From Bacteroidales bacterium (GTDB lineage Bacteria > Bacteroidota > Bacteroidia > Bacteroidales > Lentimicrobiaceae), in contig JADIZB010000039.1 in assembly GCA_016705005.1 (NCBI GenBank), positions 128,220 to 192,219 of the forward strand: a stretch of 64,000 bases of DNA, read 5' to 3'. The translations under genes and the position numbers were made by a program. This document shows, one piece after another, positions 35,296 through 44,624 of the stretch (position 1 is the stretch's first letter; the number at the start of each line of letters is the position of its first letter). The notes below the pieces were generated by a model. The model was not told the origin of the DNA. It did not search any database and saw nothing but the letters and a program-made list of their open reading frames with translations.

Positions 35296-36105
35296 ATGAT
35301 CGACTATCATAAGATCTGCCTTGATGTTTGTAGTTTATCGCGGGCAACCGGGAAGTACATTACAGAAGAAGGAGGAAAACCGGGCCAAAAGGGTATCGAA
35401 CACAAAGGGGAGCATAACTATGTTACTTACGTTGATAAAACTGCCGAACTCAGATTGGTTCAAGGATTGAGAAACATCCTTCCTGAATCAGGATTTATCA
35501 CTGAAGAAGGAACTGCCAGCACTAAAGGTGTAGAATACAACTGGATTGTTGATCCGCTTGACGGAACTACCAATTTTATTCACAGTGTTCCCGTTTTTTG
35601 CATCAGTATCGCTTTGGTCAGGAATAACGAAACGGTTGTTGGTGTTGTATATGAAATCAACAGGGATGAGTGTTTTTATGCATGGAAAGGCGGAATGGCC
35701 CAAATGAATGGGCATGAAATCCGGGTTTCGTCGAAGCAGGATTTCAATTCGTCCTTACTGGCAACAGGGTTTCCATACTATGACTACGGGCTGATAGACG
35801 AATATCTGGCCGTTTTCAGGCACTTTATGAAACACACTGCCGGCCTGAGAAGGCTTGGTTCGGCAGCCGCAGACCTCGCCTATGTTGCCTGTGGCCGCTT
35901 CGAAGGGTTTTATGAGTACGGCCTTCACGCATGGGATGTAGCTGCCGGTGCCTATATTGTTCAAATGGCTGGTGGGATAGTTTCAGACTTCTCAGGAAAA
36001 GAAGACTACATTTTCGGAAAAGAACTCATCGCAGGGAACCAGTATGCCCACCCGGAAATATTAAAAGTGATTCAATTGCTTTTCCAGAAGGCGTATATTC
36101 AATAA
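35296..36105 (+). CDS. Inositol monophosphatase-family phosphatase
   Basis: A 269-residue magnesium-dependent phosphatase. Metal ligands are visible in YVTYVDKTAELRL, ITEEG, the signature DPLDGTTNFIH, and the last motif HAWDVAAGAYIVQMAGG. Family members hydrolyse inositol 1-phosphate, 3'-phosphoadenosine 5'-phosphate (CysQ) or fructose 1,6-bisphosphate. The length and motif spacing fit the SuhB/IMPase branch better than CysQ. It lies between mtaB and nfeD, all on the plus strand, but function does not connect them. Confidence 0.93.
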   Translation: MIDYHKICLDVCSLSRATGKYITEEGGKPGQKGIEHKGEHNYVTYVDKTAELRLVQGLRNILPESGFITEEGTASTKGVEYNWIVDPLDGTTNFIHSVPVFCISIALVRNNETVVGVVYEINRDECFYAWKGGMAQMNGHEIRVSSKQDFNSSLLATGFPYYDYGLIDEYLAVFRHFMKHTAGLRRLGSAAADLAYVACGRFEGFYEYGLHAWDVAAGAYIVQMAGGIVSDFSGKEDYIFGKELIAGNQYAHPEILKVIQLLFQKAYIQ

Positions 36106-36174
36106 TTCTGATTTAATCTTGAATTCAGGGTGCTTTAGATACTATCTTCGCAACTGGAAACAAGAAACCAGAAA

Positions 36175-37539
36175 ATGAAAATCCATAAATTCATCAGTTT
36201 TACATTGATATATCTGCTCGCTGCTTTTGCAAATGATATCAGTGGACAGGTCAGCAATCAGAAAAAATCAACACTGATTTATAAATTTGATATTAAGGAA
36301 GAGATCGCACCTCCTGTCTGGCACAAAACCCGTAAAGCTTTTACCGAAGCAAGGTCCCTGAAAGCAGATATTATTCTGATACACATGAACACCTATGGCG
36401 GAATGCTTGAATCGGCCGATTCCATACGTACCACCATTCTGCAGTCTCCAATCCCTGTATGGGTATTTATTGATAACAATGCCGCTTCAGCAGGTGCTTT
36501 GATTTCCATTGCCTGCGACAGTATCTATATGAGGGCCGGAGCAAATATCGGAGCGGCCACCGTTGTTGATCAGTCAGGTAAACCGCTGCCTGATAAATAT
36601 CAGTCATACATGAGGTCAATGATGCGGTCAACTGCTGAATCGACCGGACGAAACCCTGATATCGCACAGGGAATGGTTGATTCCAGGATCAGAATTGAAG
36701 GTATTACGGATACCGGAAGGGTTATAACCTTTACTACTTCCGAAGCACTCAAATATGGTTTCTGCAATTCGGAAGCATCAACTATAGAGGAGATTTTACG
36801 GATCGCACGGGTGCACAATTACAGAATTGTTGAACAGGAACTTACTGTAGCTGATAGTATTATCACATTCCTGACCAATCCGGTTGTCAGCGGAATACTT
36901 ATCATGCTGATTATCGGCGGAATCTATTTTGAACTTCAAACCCCTGGCATTGGCTTTCCTCTTGCTGCAGCAGTGGTGGGTGCTTTGCTTTACTTTGCCC
37001 CATTGTACATTGAAGGGCTGGCTTCCAACTGGGAAATTCTGGTATTTGTTATCGGTGTTATTCTGGTCATTATCGAATTGTTTGCCATTCCGGGATTCGG
37101 AGTAGCCGGAATCTCCGGACTTGTTCTTATTGTTACGGGGCTAACCCTCAGCATGATCGACAACGTTGGCTTTGACTTTACGGGTGTGCCCATGAAAGGG
37201 GTTGTCATCTCTTTCTTTATCGTTATCATTGCATCATTTGCATCCCTGGTTTCGTCCTTCTTCCTTACCCGAAAATTATTCGGCAGCCACACAATGTTCG
37301 GCGACCTTGCACTACTCAGCACTCAGCAATCCGGTGAAGGATATATTTCTGCTGATTCTCATTATAAAGAAATGCAAGGCAAAACCGGGTTGGCTTATTC
37401 AATCCTGAGACCGGCCGGTAAAGTTGAAATAGATGGTGAAGTGTTTGATGCTGTTGCTGATTCAGGATACATCGAAAAGGGAGAAAATGTGGTTGTCAGG
37501 GGATATGAAAATGCACAACTGATTGTCAGGAAAAGCTAA
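36175..37539 (+). CDS. NfeD-family membrane serine protease
   Basis: A 454-residue protein. After a signal peptide (about residues 1-24) comes a ClpP/SppA-like protease domain (about 35-225). The catalytic Ser is in DNNAASAGALISIA, and a candidate Lys is in QSGKPLPDKYQS, as in archaeal 1510-N Ser/Lys enzymes. Four to five membrane helices follow (about 230-375) and then a small OB-fold NfeD domain (about 385-454). Family members cleave hydrophobic segments of stomatin partners, but no stomatin gene is adjacent. A TATCTTCG box at 36143-36150 is a near-consensus promoter. The macrodomain gene follows after 8 bases. Confidence 0.93.
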   Translation: MKIHKFISFTLIYLLAAFANDISGQVSNQKKSTLIYKFDIKEEIAPPVWHKTRKAFTEARSLKADIILIHMNTYGGMLESADSIRTTILQSPIPVWVFIDNNAASAGALISIACDSIYMRAGANIGAATVVDQSGKPLPDKYQSYMRSMMRSTAESTGRNPDIAQGMVDSRIRIEGITDTGRVITFTTSEALKYGFCNSEASTIEEILRIARVHNYRIVEQELTVADSIITFLTNPVVSGILIMLIIGGIYFELQTPGIGFPLAAAVVGALLYFAPLYIEGLASNWEILVFVIGVILVIIELFAIPGFGVAGISGLVLIVTGLTLSMIDNVGFDFTGVPMKGVVISFFIVIIASFASLVSSFFLTRKLFGSHTMFGDLALLSTQQSGEGYISADSHYKEMQGKTGLAYSILRPAGKVEIDGEVFDAVADSGYIEKGENVVVRGYENAQLIVRKS

Positions 37540-37547
37540 ATCGATCC

Positions 37548-38063
37548 ATGATACAAAGCCGGATTCAGATAAAGCTGACAGACATTACCAGGCTTGAGTG
37601 TGATGCCATTGTGAATGCAGCCAATACACGGCTGCTTGGAGGTGGCGGTGTTGACGGAGCCATTCACCGGGCTGCCGGACCTGAACTGCTTGAAGCATGC
37701 CGCTTGCTCAACGGATGTAAAACCGGAATGGCTAAAGTCACTCCCGGGTTCGGGCTCCCGTCAAAGTTTGTCATCCATACGGTTGGTCCGGTATGGACTG
37801 GCGGAGATTCGGACGAAGCAGACATGCTTGAATCCTGCTATCTGGAAAGCCTTAAACTGGCTGCCTCTCTCTGTTGTAAAACAATTGCCTTTCCTAACAT
37901 CAGTACCGGAATCTATGGTTTCCCGAAAAACCTGGCAGCAGCCATCGCTCTTAAGGCAGTCACGGAATTTCTTACGGTAAATGACCTTCCTGAAATTATA
38001 ATCTTTGCCTGCTTCGATTCAGAAAATCTGGCAATTTATAAAAGCTTATTTTCAACTGGTTAA
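37548..38063 (+). CDS. Macrodomain O-acetyl-ADP-ribose deacetylase (YmdB-like)
   Basis: A 171-residue macrodomain. ADP-ribose-binding motifs are visible: DAIVNAANTRLLGGGGVDGAIH near the start (Asn and Gly-rich loop), then FVIHTVGPVW and the second Gly-rich loop FPNISTGIYGFP. Relatives hydrolyse O-acetyl-ADP-ribose and remove mono-ADP-ribose from proteins or RNA. The length is that of the single-domain bacterial YmdB class. It starts 8 bases after nfeD, so it is probably co-transcribed. It converges with the DUF4173 gene. Confidence 0.94.
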   Translation: MIQSRIQIKLTDITRLECDAIVNAANTRLLGGGGVDGAIHRAAGPELLEACRLLNGCKTGMAKVTPGFGLPSKFVIHTVGPVWTGGDSDEADMLESCYLESLKLAASLCCKTIAFPNISTGIYGFPKNLAAAIALKAVTEFLTVNDLPEIIIFACFDSENLAIYKSLFSTG

Positions 38064-38073
38064 ATCAGAGATT

Positions 38074-39573
38074 CTACTTGTCTGTTAACTGATGATACGC
38101 CTGATAATCAGCATAATTCCAGCCCAGCCATGAAATACGGCTATACCCGTTGATAAAATCCCGCTGCCGTTGCTCTATCCTCTCTTTATAATAGTATAGC
38201 GACATATATTCATGGTAGTAATCAAATTTGTGGGTCTGGGCTGCTTCAATCCGCTCAATCTTCCGTGTAGTCACCATAAGTTCCGGAAGTGCACTGCTGT
38301 TCAGGGTAACCATGAATTCAGGATGAAAGAAACCCTTTTCGGACCGGTCAGCATTGAATGAAGCGATGATTTTATCCCAGTTGAAGAAACTGAGACAGAT
38401 CAGTATGGTATAAGCAGCCAGGCTGTTGTAGTGGAAAAGATACCGGTGCGTCTTTCGCTGCCTGATTTTGATGATAACGGTTGCAATACCGAACAGGGTC
38501 AGAAGCAGGAAAGCGTAGACCCCGATTCGTTTATAGGCAAGATTGAAATGATGGATGTACCACATATTCCTTATCCCGACAGAAATGGCAAGCAAAGCAT
38601 TCTGCGCCAGCCAAAGCAGGGCAAGATTGAGCAGAAGCTTCCTTTTAGGATAAAAATTCAGATTAGCCCTGAAATAATAAAGAACTATAAAGATGGAGAT
38701 GATGATGGAGAAAATGAGCAACCAGGTGCCTTCATGAACAAATTGCTTAAGATAATCACCGTTCCATTCAAAATTGAACCAGACATTATAAATATCAAGA
38801 ACATTCATTGTTGCAATTACTATGTTAAGAAGAACGAGCATCACAACACCCGACCGGTACTCAGTCTTAAGGTTTGTCATCCGGCCTGAATAACGTGTTC
38901 GCTTTCTAAACAGTTGCATACCTCCTTTCTCATTCAAAAAAACAAGTAAGGTGTGCGACTTCCCGGAAAGGAATGCGATAAAAATCAGGAATCCGGCGAC
39001 AAACAACCAAAAATCAATGGGTGAAATATATAGCAACAGGGCTTCCATGAATTTCTCAAGACGCTCCAGCAGTCCACCTGTAAGCTTGTTGAAATAGGGA
39101 CTGGCCGTAGCATAGATGGTTGTGAAAATCATCAGAAAGACAATGGGAGCCAATACAACCAGTAAGAATCGGAGAACTTTCCTGCCATTACTTTTCTGGT
39201 TGGTTAACCTTGCCGTCTCTGCAATGTAATAATATGGGCCTGATGCAGTGGCGAAAAGTGCGGCCGGAAAACCATTGAGAAGCAACCCGATGTCACCTGC
39301 CGCTATAAAACCAAGCAGTAAAATCAAAGAAAAAATATCAGCAGCCATGGCCATCGATGATCCGTGGATCAACACCATGAAAGCACTGATTACTGAACCA
39401 CTGACCAGCAGTAGCTGAATCCGGTTGTTGATGTTCAACCGACCAGACCAGTAAATTGCACCAAGTAAAATAAGGTTGAAAATGAGCACATTGATACCGG
39501 CTTGTTGTCCCTTAAAGAGATAAATAAAAATCAGGGCAAAAGCAAAGGGAAAAAAAATAAAGAATTTCTTCAT
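38074..39573 (-). CDS. DUF4173/DUF4153-like polytopic membrane protein
   Basis: A 499-residue protein with about eleven hydrophobic segments in its first 400 residues and a soluble C-terminal tail of about 90 residues. The pattern of a membrane block followed by TYATASPYFNKL, FLNEKG and LAYKRIGVYAFLLLTLFGI resembles the DUF4173 family, where RxGVY-like and W-rich blocks recur. Its function is unknown. The ATG at 39573 is preferred to TTG at 39591. No partner gene is evident. Confidence 0.72.
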   Translation of the reverse strand: MKKFFIFFPFAFALIFIYLFKGQQAGINVLIFNLILLGAIYWSGRLNINNRIQLLLVSGSVISAFMVLIHGSSMAMAADIFSLILLLGFIAAGDIGLLLNGFPAALFATASGPYYYIAETARLTNQKSNGRKVLRFLLVVLAPIVFLMIFTTIYATASPYFNKLTGGLLERLEKFMEALLLYISPIDFWLFVAGFLIFIAFLSGKSHTLLVFLNEKGGMQLFRKRTRYSGRMTNLKTEYRSGVVMLVLLNIVIATMNVLDIYNVWFNFEWNGDYLKQFVHEGTWLLIFSIIISIFIVLYYFRANLNFYPKRKLLLNLALLWLAQNALLAISVGIRNMWYIHHFNLAYKRIGVYAFLLLTLFGIATVIIKIRQRKTHRYLFHYNSLAAYTILICLSFFNWDKIIASFNADRSEKGFFHPEFMVTLNSSALPELMVTTRKIERIEAAQTHKFDYYHEYMSLYYYKERIEQRQRDFINGYSRISWLGWNYADYQAYHQLTDK

Positions 39574-39958
39574 TTCGATCGGATTTGTCAAATAACGCAG
39601 TTTTTGCCCCGATCGTATTCAGAAGAGATAATTCTGTTGATTAATCTGGTTCTGACGATGGCAAAGGCAATGCCATCAGAGAAAAACCAGAATTTCCCCA
39701 GCCGTAGCTGTCGTTAAGGCTTTTGAAATTAATCCTATTCCTTTCCTGCAAAAACCCGACATCCGTGATTTTCCAGCATAAAAACAGAGTATCTGTTTCT
39801 GAATCTTGATGTTTTTTTGTTCCGGATTCCAGTCCGGGAAGGTATTGAACCGGAAATACCTATAATGCTGTTGATTCAGGAAAAATAAAAACCATTGCAA
39901 CAAACAAAAATATTTACTGCTGCATTCAATTTCATCTTGCGCTGAAATAGAAAATAAG

Positions 39959-39966
39959 TACCTTCG
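39959..39966 (+). promoter_or_regulatory. Near-consensus -7 box before the retropepsin gene
   Basis: TACCTTCG differs from TAnnTTTG at one base and lies 16 bases before the ATG at 39983. Confidence 0.45.
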
Positions 39967-39982
39967 TATAAATGTAATCCGT

Positions 39983-41008
39983 ATGTGTAAATACCTGTCC
40001 GGAAAACCATCTTTGTCCGGCCTGTTTCTTCACTTAACTCTGGGATTGATTTTCTGCAGCATTCAGAATTATGCCATGAACCCGGAAGCTGGCCTATGCA
40101 AGGACAAGCCTGAGAAAATACTTGTTTCAATTCTTCTAAAAGGGACTAAAACCGACAGTAAGCTGAATTCGGTTGTGATTCCACTGAAGCAGGCAGGGCG
40201 CTTATACATGATTGAGGCAAGGATAAACGATCTGGAAGGTAATCTGATCTTCGATACCGGAGCAACCGAACTGGTCCTGAACAGAACATATTTCAGAAAG
40301 TATGCAAGTTTTAAAAAACCAGCAGGAGGTGGCGTTACAGGATCGATGAGTGAAGTACATGGAACAATCCTTGACAAAATTGACATATCAGGACTTTTTT
40401 ATGATCAGGTAGCTGCTGATTTAACTGATCTCGGCCACATTGAAGATAAAAGAGGTGTAAAAATCCTGGGCTTGTTCGGCTTGAAAATGATTGATCATCT
40501 TGAAGTTATTTTCGATGCTGCGAACAGCGAACTGCGGTTGAACCGTGTCGATGAGGACGGCAACAGGCTTGATCCGGATGTAAATAACATTCAGTTTGAA
40601 TTCACGCAGAAACTTGAAACCAGATGTCATTTCATGATGATCAAGGGCCGGATCAAAGACAAGGAGTTAATTTTCTGTCTCGACACCGGGGCAGAGATCA
40701 ACGTTTTAAGCAACAGAGTTCCTAAGAAAGTGATGGAGACTATTCAGATCAGCCGCAGATCAACTCTTGGAGGTTCAAAATCCGGTTCTGTTGAAGCACT
40801 TTATGGCACCATGAATGAGTTCGAATTCGGAGATTTCCAGTTTGGAAATATGAACACAGTAATGATTGATCTGTCTTCTATGTGTGAAGCCTATGGCTGT
40901 TACATCGACGGGATGCTCGGCTACGACTTCTGGCAAAAGGGCGTATTCTGCTTTAACTGCAGAAAAAAAGAGATCCGTTTTAATGTCGGGAAAGGAGTTC
41001 TGAAATGA
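39983..41008 (+). CDS. Exported protein with two retropepsin-like aspartyl-protease domains
   Basis: A 341-residue protein with a hydrophobic signal segment (about residues 13-31). Two similar clan-AA protease halves follow. Each has a beta strand ending in a catalytic-type motif: IFDTGATELVLN (Asp91) and FCLDTGAEINVLS (Asp234). Each is followed by an ILG/MLG motif (near residues 161 and 313) as in retropepsins, so one chain may form its own dimer-like active site. The family includes bacterial SpoIIGA-unrelated retropepsins such as PerP, and targets are unknown. Its stop overlaps the next ATG in ATGA (41005-41008), so translation is coupled to the glycogen-binding-module protein. Confidence 0.85.
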   Translation: MCKYLSGKPSLSGLFLHLTLGLIFCSIQNYAMNPEAGLCKDKPEKILVSILLKGTKTDSKLNSVVIPLKQAGRLYMIEARINDLEGNLIFDTGATELVLNRTYFRKYASFKKPAGGGVTGSMSEVHGTILDKIDISGLFYDQVAADLTDLGHIEDKRGVKILGLFGLKMIDHLEVIFDAANSELRLNRVDEDGNRLDPDVNNIQFEFTQKLETRCHFMMIKGRIKDKELIFCLDTGAEINVLSNRVPKKVMETIQISRRSTLGGSKSGSVEALYGTMNEFEFGDFQFGNMNTVMIDLSSMCEAYGCYIDGMLGYDFWQKGVFCFNCRKKEIRFNVGKGVLK

Positions 41009-42474
41009 AACAATTATTGTTGGCCACGATGTTTTGGGTCGTTTTAATGCTGCCAATTATACTATCAGCCCAGCAGAAACCCGGTAATGTCTGCTATATC
41101 AGCGATAACAGAATTTATTTTCAGCTGGATAAAAGATGGTCTTCTGCCCGGAAAATGGAATTCTCAGAACTCTTCAACCTTGATAGTACCCTGATAGAAA
41201 CTGCATTACAGTCTGCATCAGAATTTAGCTACGACAGCATTACCTGGCTCGTTACCAGAATCAATTCCAATATTACAGAGTTGTCCAAACCACTGTCACA
41301 GGATGCTTCCCCACTCCATTCTTACGACAGGCGTCTGGTAACGAACGACGTATTTTTACTTGATGCCCCCCCAATGATCAACCCTCCGCCTCATATGGAA
41401 TTCACATTTCCCGACAGGATTGGGATTAATAAATTCACAACAGAGTCAGGCTACAGTTATTCAAACGACACTGCATTTTTTGTTCTGACCGGCTTTCATG
41501 ATGCAAAACATGTTTATTTATCAGGCACTTTTAATGGCTGGAGTACATTGCATACACCCATGCTGAAAACCGGTAATGGCTGGCAAACTGCGCTGAAGCT
41601 TAAGCCAGGCAAATATCTGTATAAGTTTATTGTTGATGGCCGGTGGATGCCCGATCCTGAAAATCTGCAAAAAGAAAACGATGGTAATGCCGGATATAAT
41701 TCAGTTGTGTATGTCCTGAATTATGAGTTCAGGTTAAAAGGATATGAAAGCGCCCGAAAGGTGAGTGTAGCCGGAAGTTTCAACGATTGGAAACCCGGGA
41801 AAATCAGGTTATCAAGGGTAGCCGGAGGCTGGAATTTACCCGTCTATCTTCAGGAAGGAACACATGCCTATAAATTTGTTGTTGACAAACAATGGATATC
41901 TGATCCGGACAACCCGGATCTCCGGACAGATGCTGATGGCAATACCAATTCATTTCTGGGCATTGGCGATACGTTGCTTTTCCGGCTGAATGGTTTTGAT
42001 GATGCAGGTAAAGTTCTCCTGTCGGGAAGCTTTAACGGCTGGAGCACCAACGAATTACGGATGACAAAAGTTGCCGGTGGCTGGGAACTGCCATATGTAC
42101 TGGCAGCCGGCAATTACGAATACAAGTATATTGTTGACGGAAAGTGGATGACCGATCCTGATAATCCACATACTGTTGGCTCTGGTGATTATGTTAATTC
42201 CGTGATCTGTTTCAAGCCCAATCATACTTTTAAACTGCGTTACTTCTCCGATGCGAAAACCGTGCTGGTTTCAGGAAGCTTTAATGGCTGGAGTACCAGC
42301 GGATACAGTATGGAACTTAAAAATGGTCTGTGGACCTGCGAACTTAATCTGAAACCAGGGAAATACACCTACAAATTCAATGTCGATGGGCAGTGGATGA
42401 TAGATCCGGCCAACGATGACTGGGAAGGAAACCGGGAAGGCACCGGGAATTCTGTATTGTGGATTGATCCCTGA
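41005..42474 (+). CDS. Exported protein with four tandem AMPK-type glycogen-binding modules
   Basis: A 489-residue protein. A signal peptide ends near residue 22 (ILSAQQ). An uncharacterised region of about 130 residues follows. Four repeats of the CBM48/AMPK1-CBM fold make up the rest, at about 157-238, 240-319, 323-402 and 407-488. Each shows the pattern V-x-x-SGSFNGW near its start and YxYKFxVDGxWMxDP near its end, with the Trp and Lys that bind alpha-glucan. Repeat 2 has SFNDW instead of FNGW. No enzymatic domain is present. It could bind glycogen or starch fragments outside the cytoplasm, but ligand binding is inferred. Start codon overlaps the stop of the double-retropepsin gene. Confidence 0.88.
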   Translation: MKQLLLATMFWVVLMLPIILSAQQKPGNVCYISDNRIYFQLDKRWSSARKMEFSELFNLDSTLIETALQSASEFSYDSITWLVTRINSNITELSKPLSQDASPLHSYDRRLVTNDVFLLDAPPMINPPPHMEFTFPDRIGINKFTTESGYSYSNDTAFFVLTGFHDAKHVYLSGTFNGWSTLHTPMLKTGNGWQTALKLKPGKYLYKFIVDGRWMPDPENLQKENDGNAGYNSVVYVLNYEFRLKGYESARKVSVAGSFNDWKPGKIRLSRVAGGWNLPVYLQEGTHAYKFVVDKQWISDPDNPDLRTDADGNTNSFLGIGDTLLFRLNGFDDAGKVLLSGSFNGWSTNELRMTKVAGGWELPYVLAAGNYEYKYIVDGKWMTDPDNPHTVGSGDYVNSVICFKPNHTFKLRYFSDAKTVLVSGSFNGWSTSGYSMELKNGLWTCELNLKPGKYTYKFNVDGQWMIDPANDDWEGNREGTGNSVLWIDP

Positions 42475-42559
42475 AGATGGTTAAATCAGGTTTTTTTTAA
42501 AAATCATCTGAAATGACTTAAGTAACGCGATTTCCCGAAATGAGCCATTCAACCAGACA

Positions 42560-43261
42560 TCAATTGGTGTTCTTCAGAATTTTAAAATATGCCAACAGGT
42601 AAATATCTATTACCAGCACCAGGGCATTCCAGACCACCAGCGCCGTAAGTCCGGCCGGAGAGAAGAGCCAGTTCATATCCAGTGAGGTCAACAGGGCAGA
42701 TCCCACACTGCAGATCCCGTTCACCACAAAAAGCCATTTCAACACCGGCTCAAATCTGCCTTTCCCAAAGATAAAAGCCATAAAAACAAAAGACAATCCG
42801 ATACCACCCCAGCCATACATCTCGAGTGCCCAGGCAAATGAGCCCGGGTTTGCCATCGTAAATACCGGCAAAACAGCAGCCAGCTCTGGAGGGCGATTCA
42901 CGGCCAGATAAGGCACATACGTGGTTTGGATGATGTAATTCAGAAATACCACTGCCGTGAAAACAACATTGATCACCAGTCCTGATAATGCCCATATCTT
43001 TTTATCAGGTTGGGCCAGTTGAAACAGGGAGATGAAAGTGAGTAACGAGCCGATTACCAGAAAATATCCACAAAAGAAAGTAGCTGTCTGAAGCGGATGA
43101 TAGGAATCAGCGAACAAAAAAGCATCGCGCCAGGCCGGCTGAGGACTGAGAATCATGGACAATGCCGGAAAAACGAGTCCTGAAAAGATAACGCCAAAAA
43201 TATTGAGATAAACAGCCAGGCGGCCAAAACGAATCATCTGTGTTTGAACACTGTTTTCCAT
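42560..43261 (-). CDS. Six- or seven-helix membrane protein of unknown function
   Basis: A 233-residue integral membrane protein with about seven hydrophobic segments. I do not recognise the family; nothing resembles a transport or enzymatic motif. Its N-terminus begins SVQTQMIRFGRLAVYLNIFG. The start at 43261 avoids overlap with the zinc-ribbon gene upstream, whose stop is 19 bases away; a longer ORF to 43303 would overlap it. The two are probably co-transcribed. Confidence 0.7.
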   Translation of the reverse strand: MENSVQTQMIRFGRLAVYLNIFGVIFSGLVFPALSMILSPQPAWRDAFLFADSYHPLQTATFFCGYFLVIGSLLTFISLFQLAQPDKKIWALSGLVINVVFTAVVFLNYIIQTTYVPYLAVNRPPELAAVLPVFTMANPGSFAWALEMYGWGGIGLSFVFMAFIFGKGRFEPVLKWLFVVNGICSVGSALLTSLDMNWLFSPAGLTALVVWNALVLVIDIYLLAYFKILKNTN

Positions 43262-43280
43262 AATGATGCTCTTATGATGA

Positions 43281-43796
43281 TCAGGAGTTCTTTCTGTTTT
43301 CAAGGTATGTCATTACTGTTTCCCTGTTGTTACCGACAAATCCGTTTCCGGGAACATGTCCGCACTTCGGGCATTTCAGATCATATGACGTACTGCCGGT
43401 GTGGCACTGGGGGCATGAAAAATAAGTCTTCATCTCTGCTGTCCATTCAACAGCGCCTATTTCAGCTATGCGCGACTGAGCTTTCCACAATTCAGCCCGG
43501 TGCGGCATTTGCTGTTGAAAGTTCTTCAGTTCTTCACAGGGATATTCATTGCATTCACCACAAAAGTTCAGATTCTTTTCGCGGCTGCATTTCATCATAT
43601 AGCAATTGTTGCAGTATGCGGTCTTACTTCCGGACCGGCAACCGTCGCAACGGGTTTCACTCAATGGTTGCCCGAGCATGGTTGCATAACGGGATAATTT
43701 TTCAGTATCATTTGACTGAGTAGCCAGGTATATTCCGCAAGCTCCGCAATAAAGTCCGCAAACAGAGGCAATTTCAGGGATCATTGTGTTTTTCAT
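43281..43796 (-). CDS. DUF3795-type Cys-rich protein
   Basis: A 171-residue protein rich in paired cysteines. The N-terminal CGLYCGACGIYLATQ and CDGCRSG, CNNC, CxxCxxYPC pattern matches DUF3795-like proteins, probably metal binding. A zinc-ribbon-like CPQC...CPKCGH lies at the C-terminus. The membrane protein follows on the same strand after 19 bases. Function is unknown. Confidence 0.8.
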   Translation of the reverse strand: MKNTMIPEIASVCGLYCGACGIYLATQSNDTEKLSRYATMLGQPLSETRCDGCRSGSKTAYCNNCYMMKCSREKNLNFCGECNEYPCEELKNFQQQMPHRAELWKAQSRIAEIGAVEWTAEMKTYFSCPQCHTGSTSYDLKCPKCGHVPGNGFVGNNRETVMTYLENRKNS

Positions 43797-43835
43797 GGGT
43801 TAAATTTTCATAAATCCGGTAAGTTAAAAAATCAC

Positions 43836-43860
43836 GCAAAGACGCAATGACGCAAAGAAT
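43836..43860. repeat. Short A-C-G-C-A-A-A-G direct repeats
   Basis: Three imperfect copies of CGCAAAGA/CGCAATGA lie in tandem in an intergenic region. This motif is common between genes in Bacteroidota. No function is known. Confidence 0.55.
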
Positions 43861-43957
43861 AGACTAAATGTTGTTTATAATCCAAAACCCGTATTATGTA
43901 ATGCTCTGGATTACTTAGTATATAGAGGTGAATGCATTTTAACTTTTACAGATTTTT

Positions 43958-44410
43958 CTATAAAAGGGTAACAATAGATTTTACTTCTACATTTCCCCTG
44001 ATCATGGCCCATACCGGACAGATGGATTGTTCAGCCAGTGCCAGTGCCTTCTGCACTTCCTGTTCAGTAACATCCGTTGAGGTTATGATGTATTCTACCG
44101 TTATCTCTGAAAATGAGGTTGGATGTTCGGTGCGCCTGATTCCGCTCACATTCATATCGAAGGCTTCAATATTTCTCTGCATTCTCCGAAGCAGTGTAAG
44201 CACAGCCCCTGCCGCACAGGCACCGAAACTGATTAAAAAGAGCTGAAGTGGCATATAGCCCAGCCCATCCCCGTAAGGAGGAATGTAGTCGGTATCAATG
44301 GGTTCGAAATTGCCTGCCTGCCCGGTGATGTGCAGTTTGCTGTTGACCAGGCTGAGTGTTGCTTCGATTGCCGGGGCCTGAACCGGTGTGCTTGGGGTTG
44401 TTGGATTCAT
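43958..44410 (-). CDS. OsmC-family peroxiredoxin-like protein
   Basis: A 150-residue protein with the OsmC/Ohr fold. One conserved Cys sits in ISFGACAAGAVLTLLRRMQ and the other in EQSICPVWAMIRG, the two redox cysteines that reduce organic hydroperoxides in this family. The sequence fits OsmC/YhfA-type better than Ohr. A CAAATTTA box at 44461-44468 gives a promoter about 50 bases upstream. It stands alone between intergenic stretches. Confidence 0.9.
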   Translation of the reverse strand: MNPTTPSTPVQAPAIEATLSLVNSKLHITGQAGNFEPIDTDYIPPYGDGLGYMPLQLFLISFGACAAGAVLTLLRRMQRNIEAFDMNVSGIRRTEHPTSFSEITVEYIITSTDVTEQEVQKALALAEQSICPVWAMIRGNVEVKSIVTLL

Positions 44411-44460
44411 CTTACTGTCTTATTGGGTTGAGTTCGAATAATGCCTGATTTAAAACAGGG

Positions 44461-44468
44461 CAAATTTA
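44461..44468 (-). promoter_or_regulatory. -7 promoter box of the OsmC gene
   Basis: CAAATTTA complements TAAATTTG, an exact TAnnTTTG match 51 bases before the start codon. No clear -33 partner is placed. Confidence 0.45.
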
Positions 44469-44624
44469 TCCTGACTCAGTATATAAGAAAAACCAATCCG
44501 GGTGAACCGGAAATTCAGCAGGGTGAATGTTGAGAAAACAGATGTGAACTGCATTCAACAATACCGGAACTGGTATTTTTTTGCAGGTAAAAGCTCAGAT
44601 CACACAGCAACAAGGTCCTTCATA

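Noticed and set aside
37548..38063. Macrodomain plus NfeD as a DarTG-like or NAD-based defence system
   Set aside because: No DarT toxin, sirtuin or TIR domain adjoins; the YmdB-like macrodomain is a common housekeeping form.
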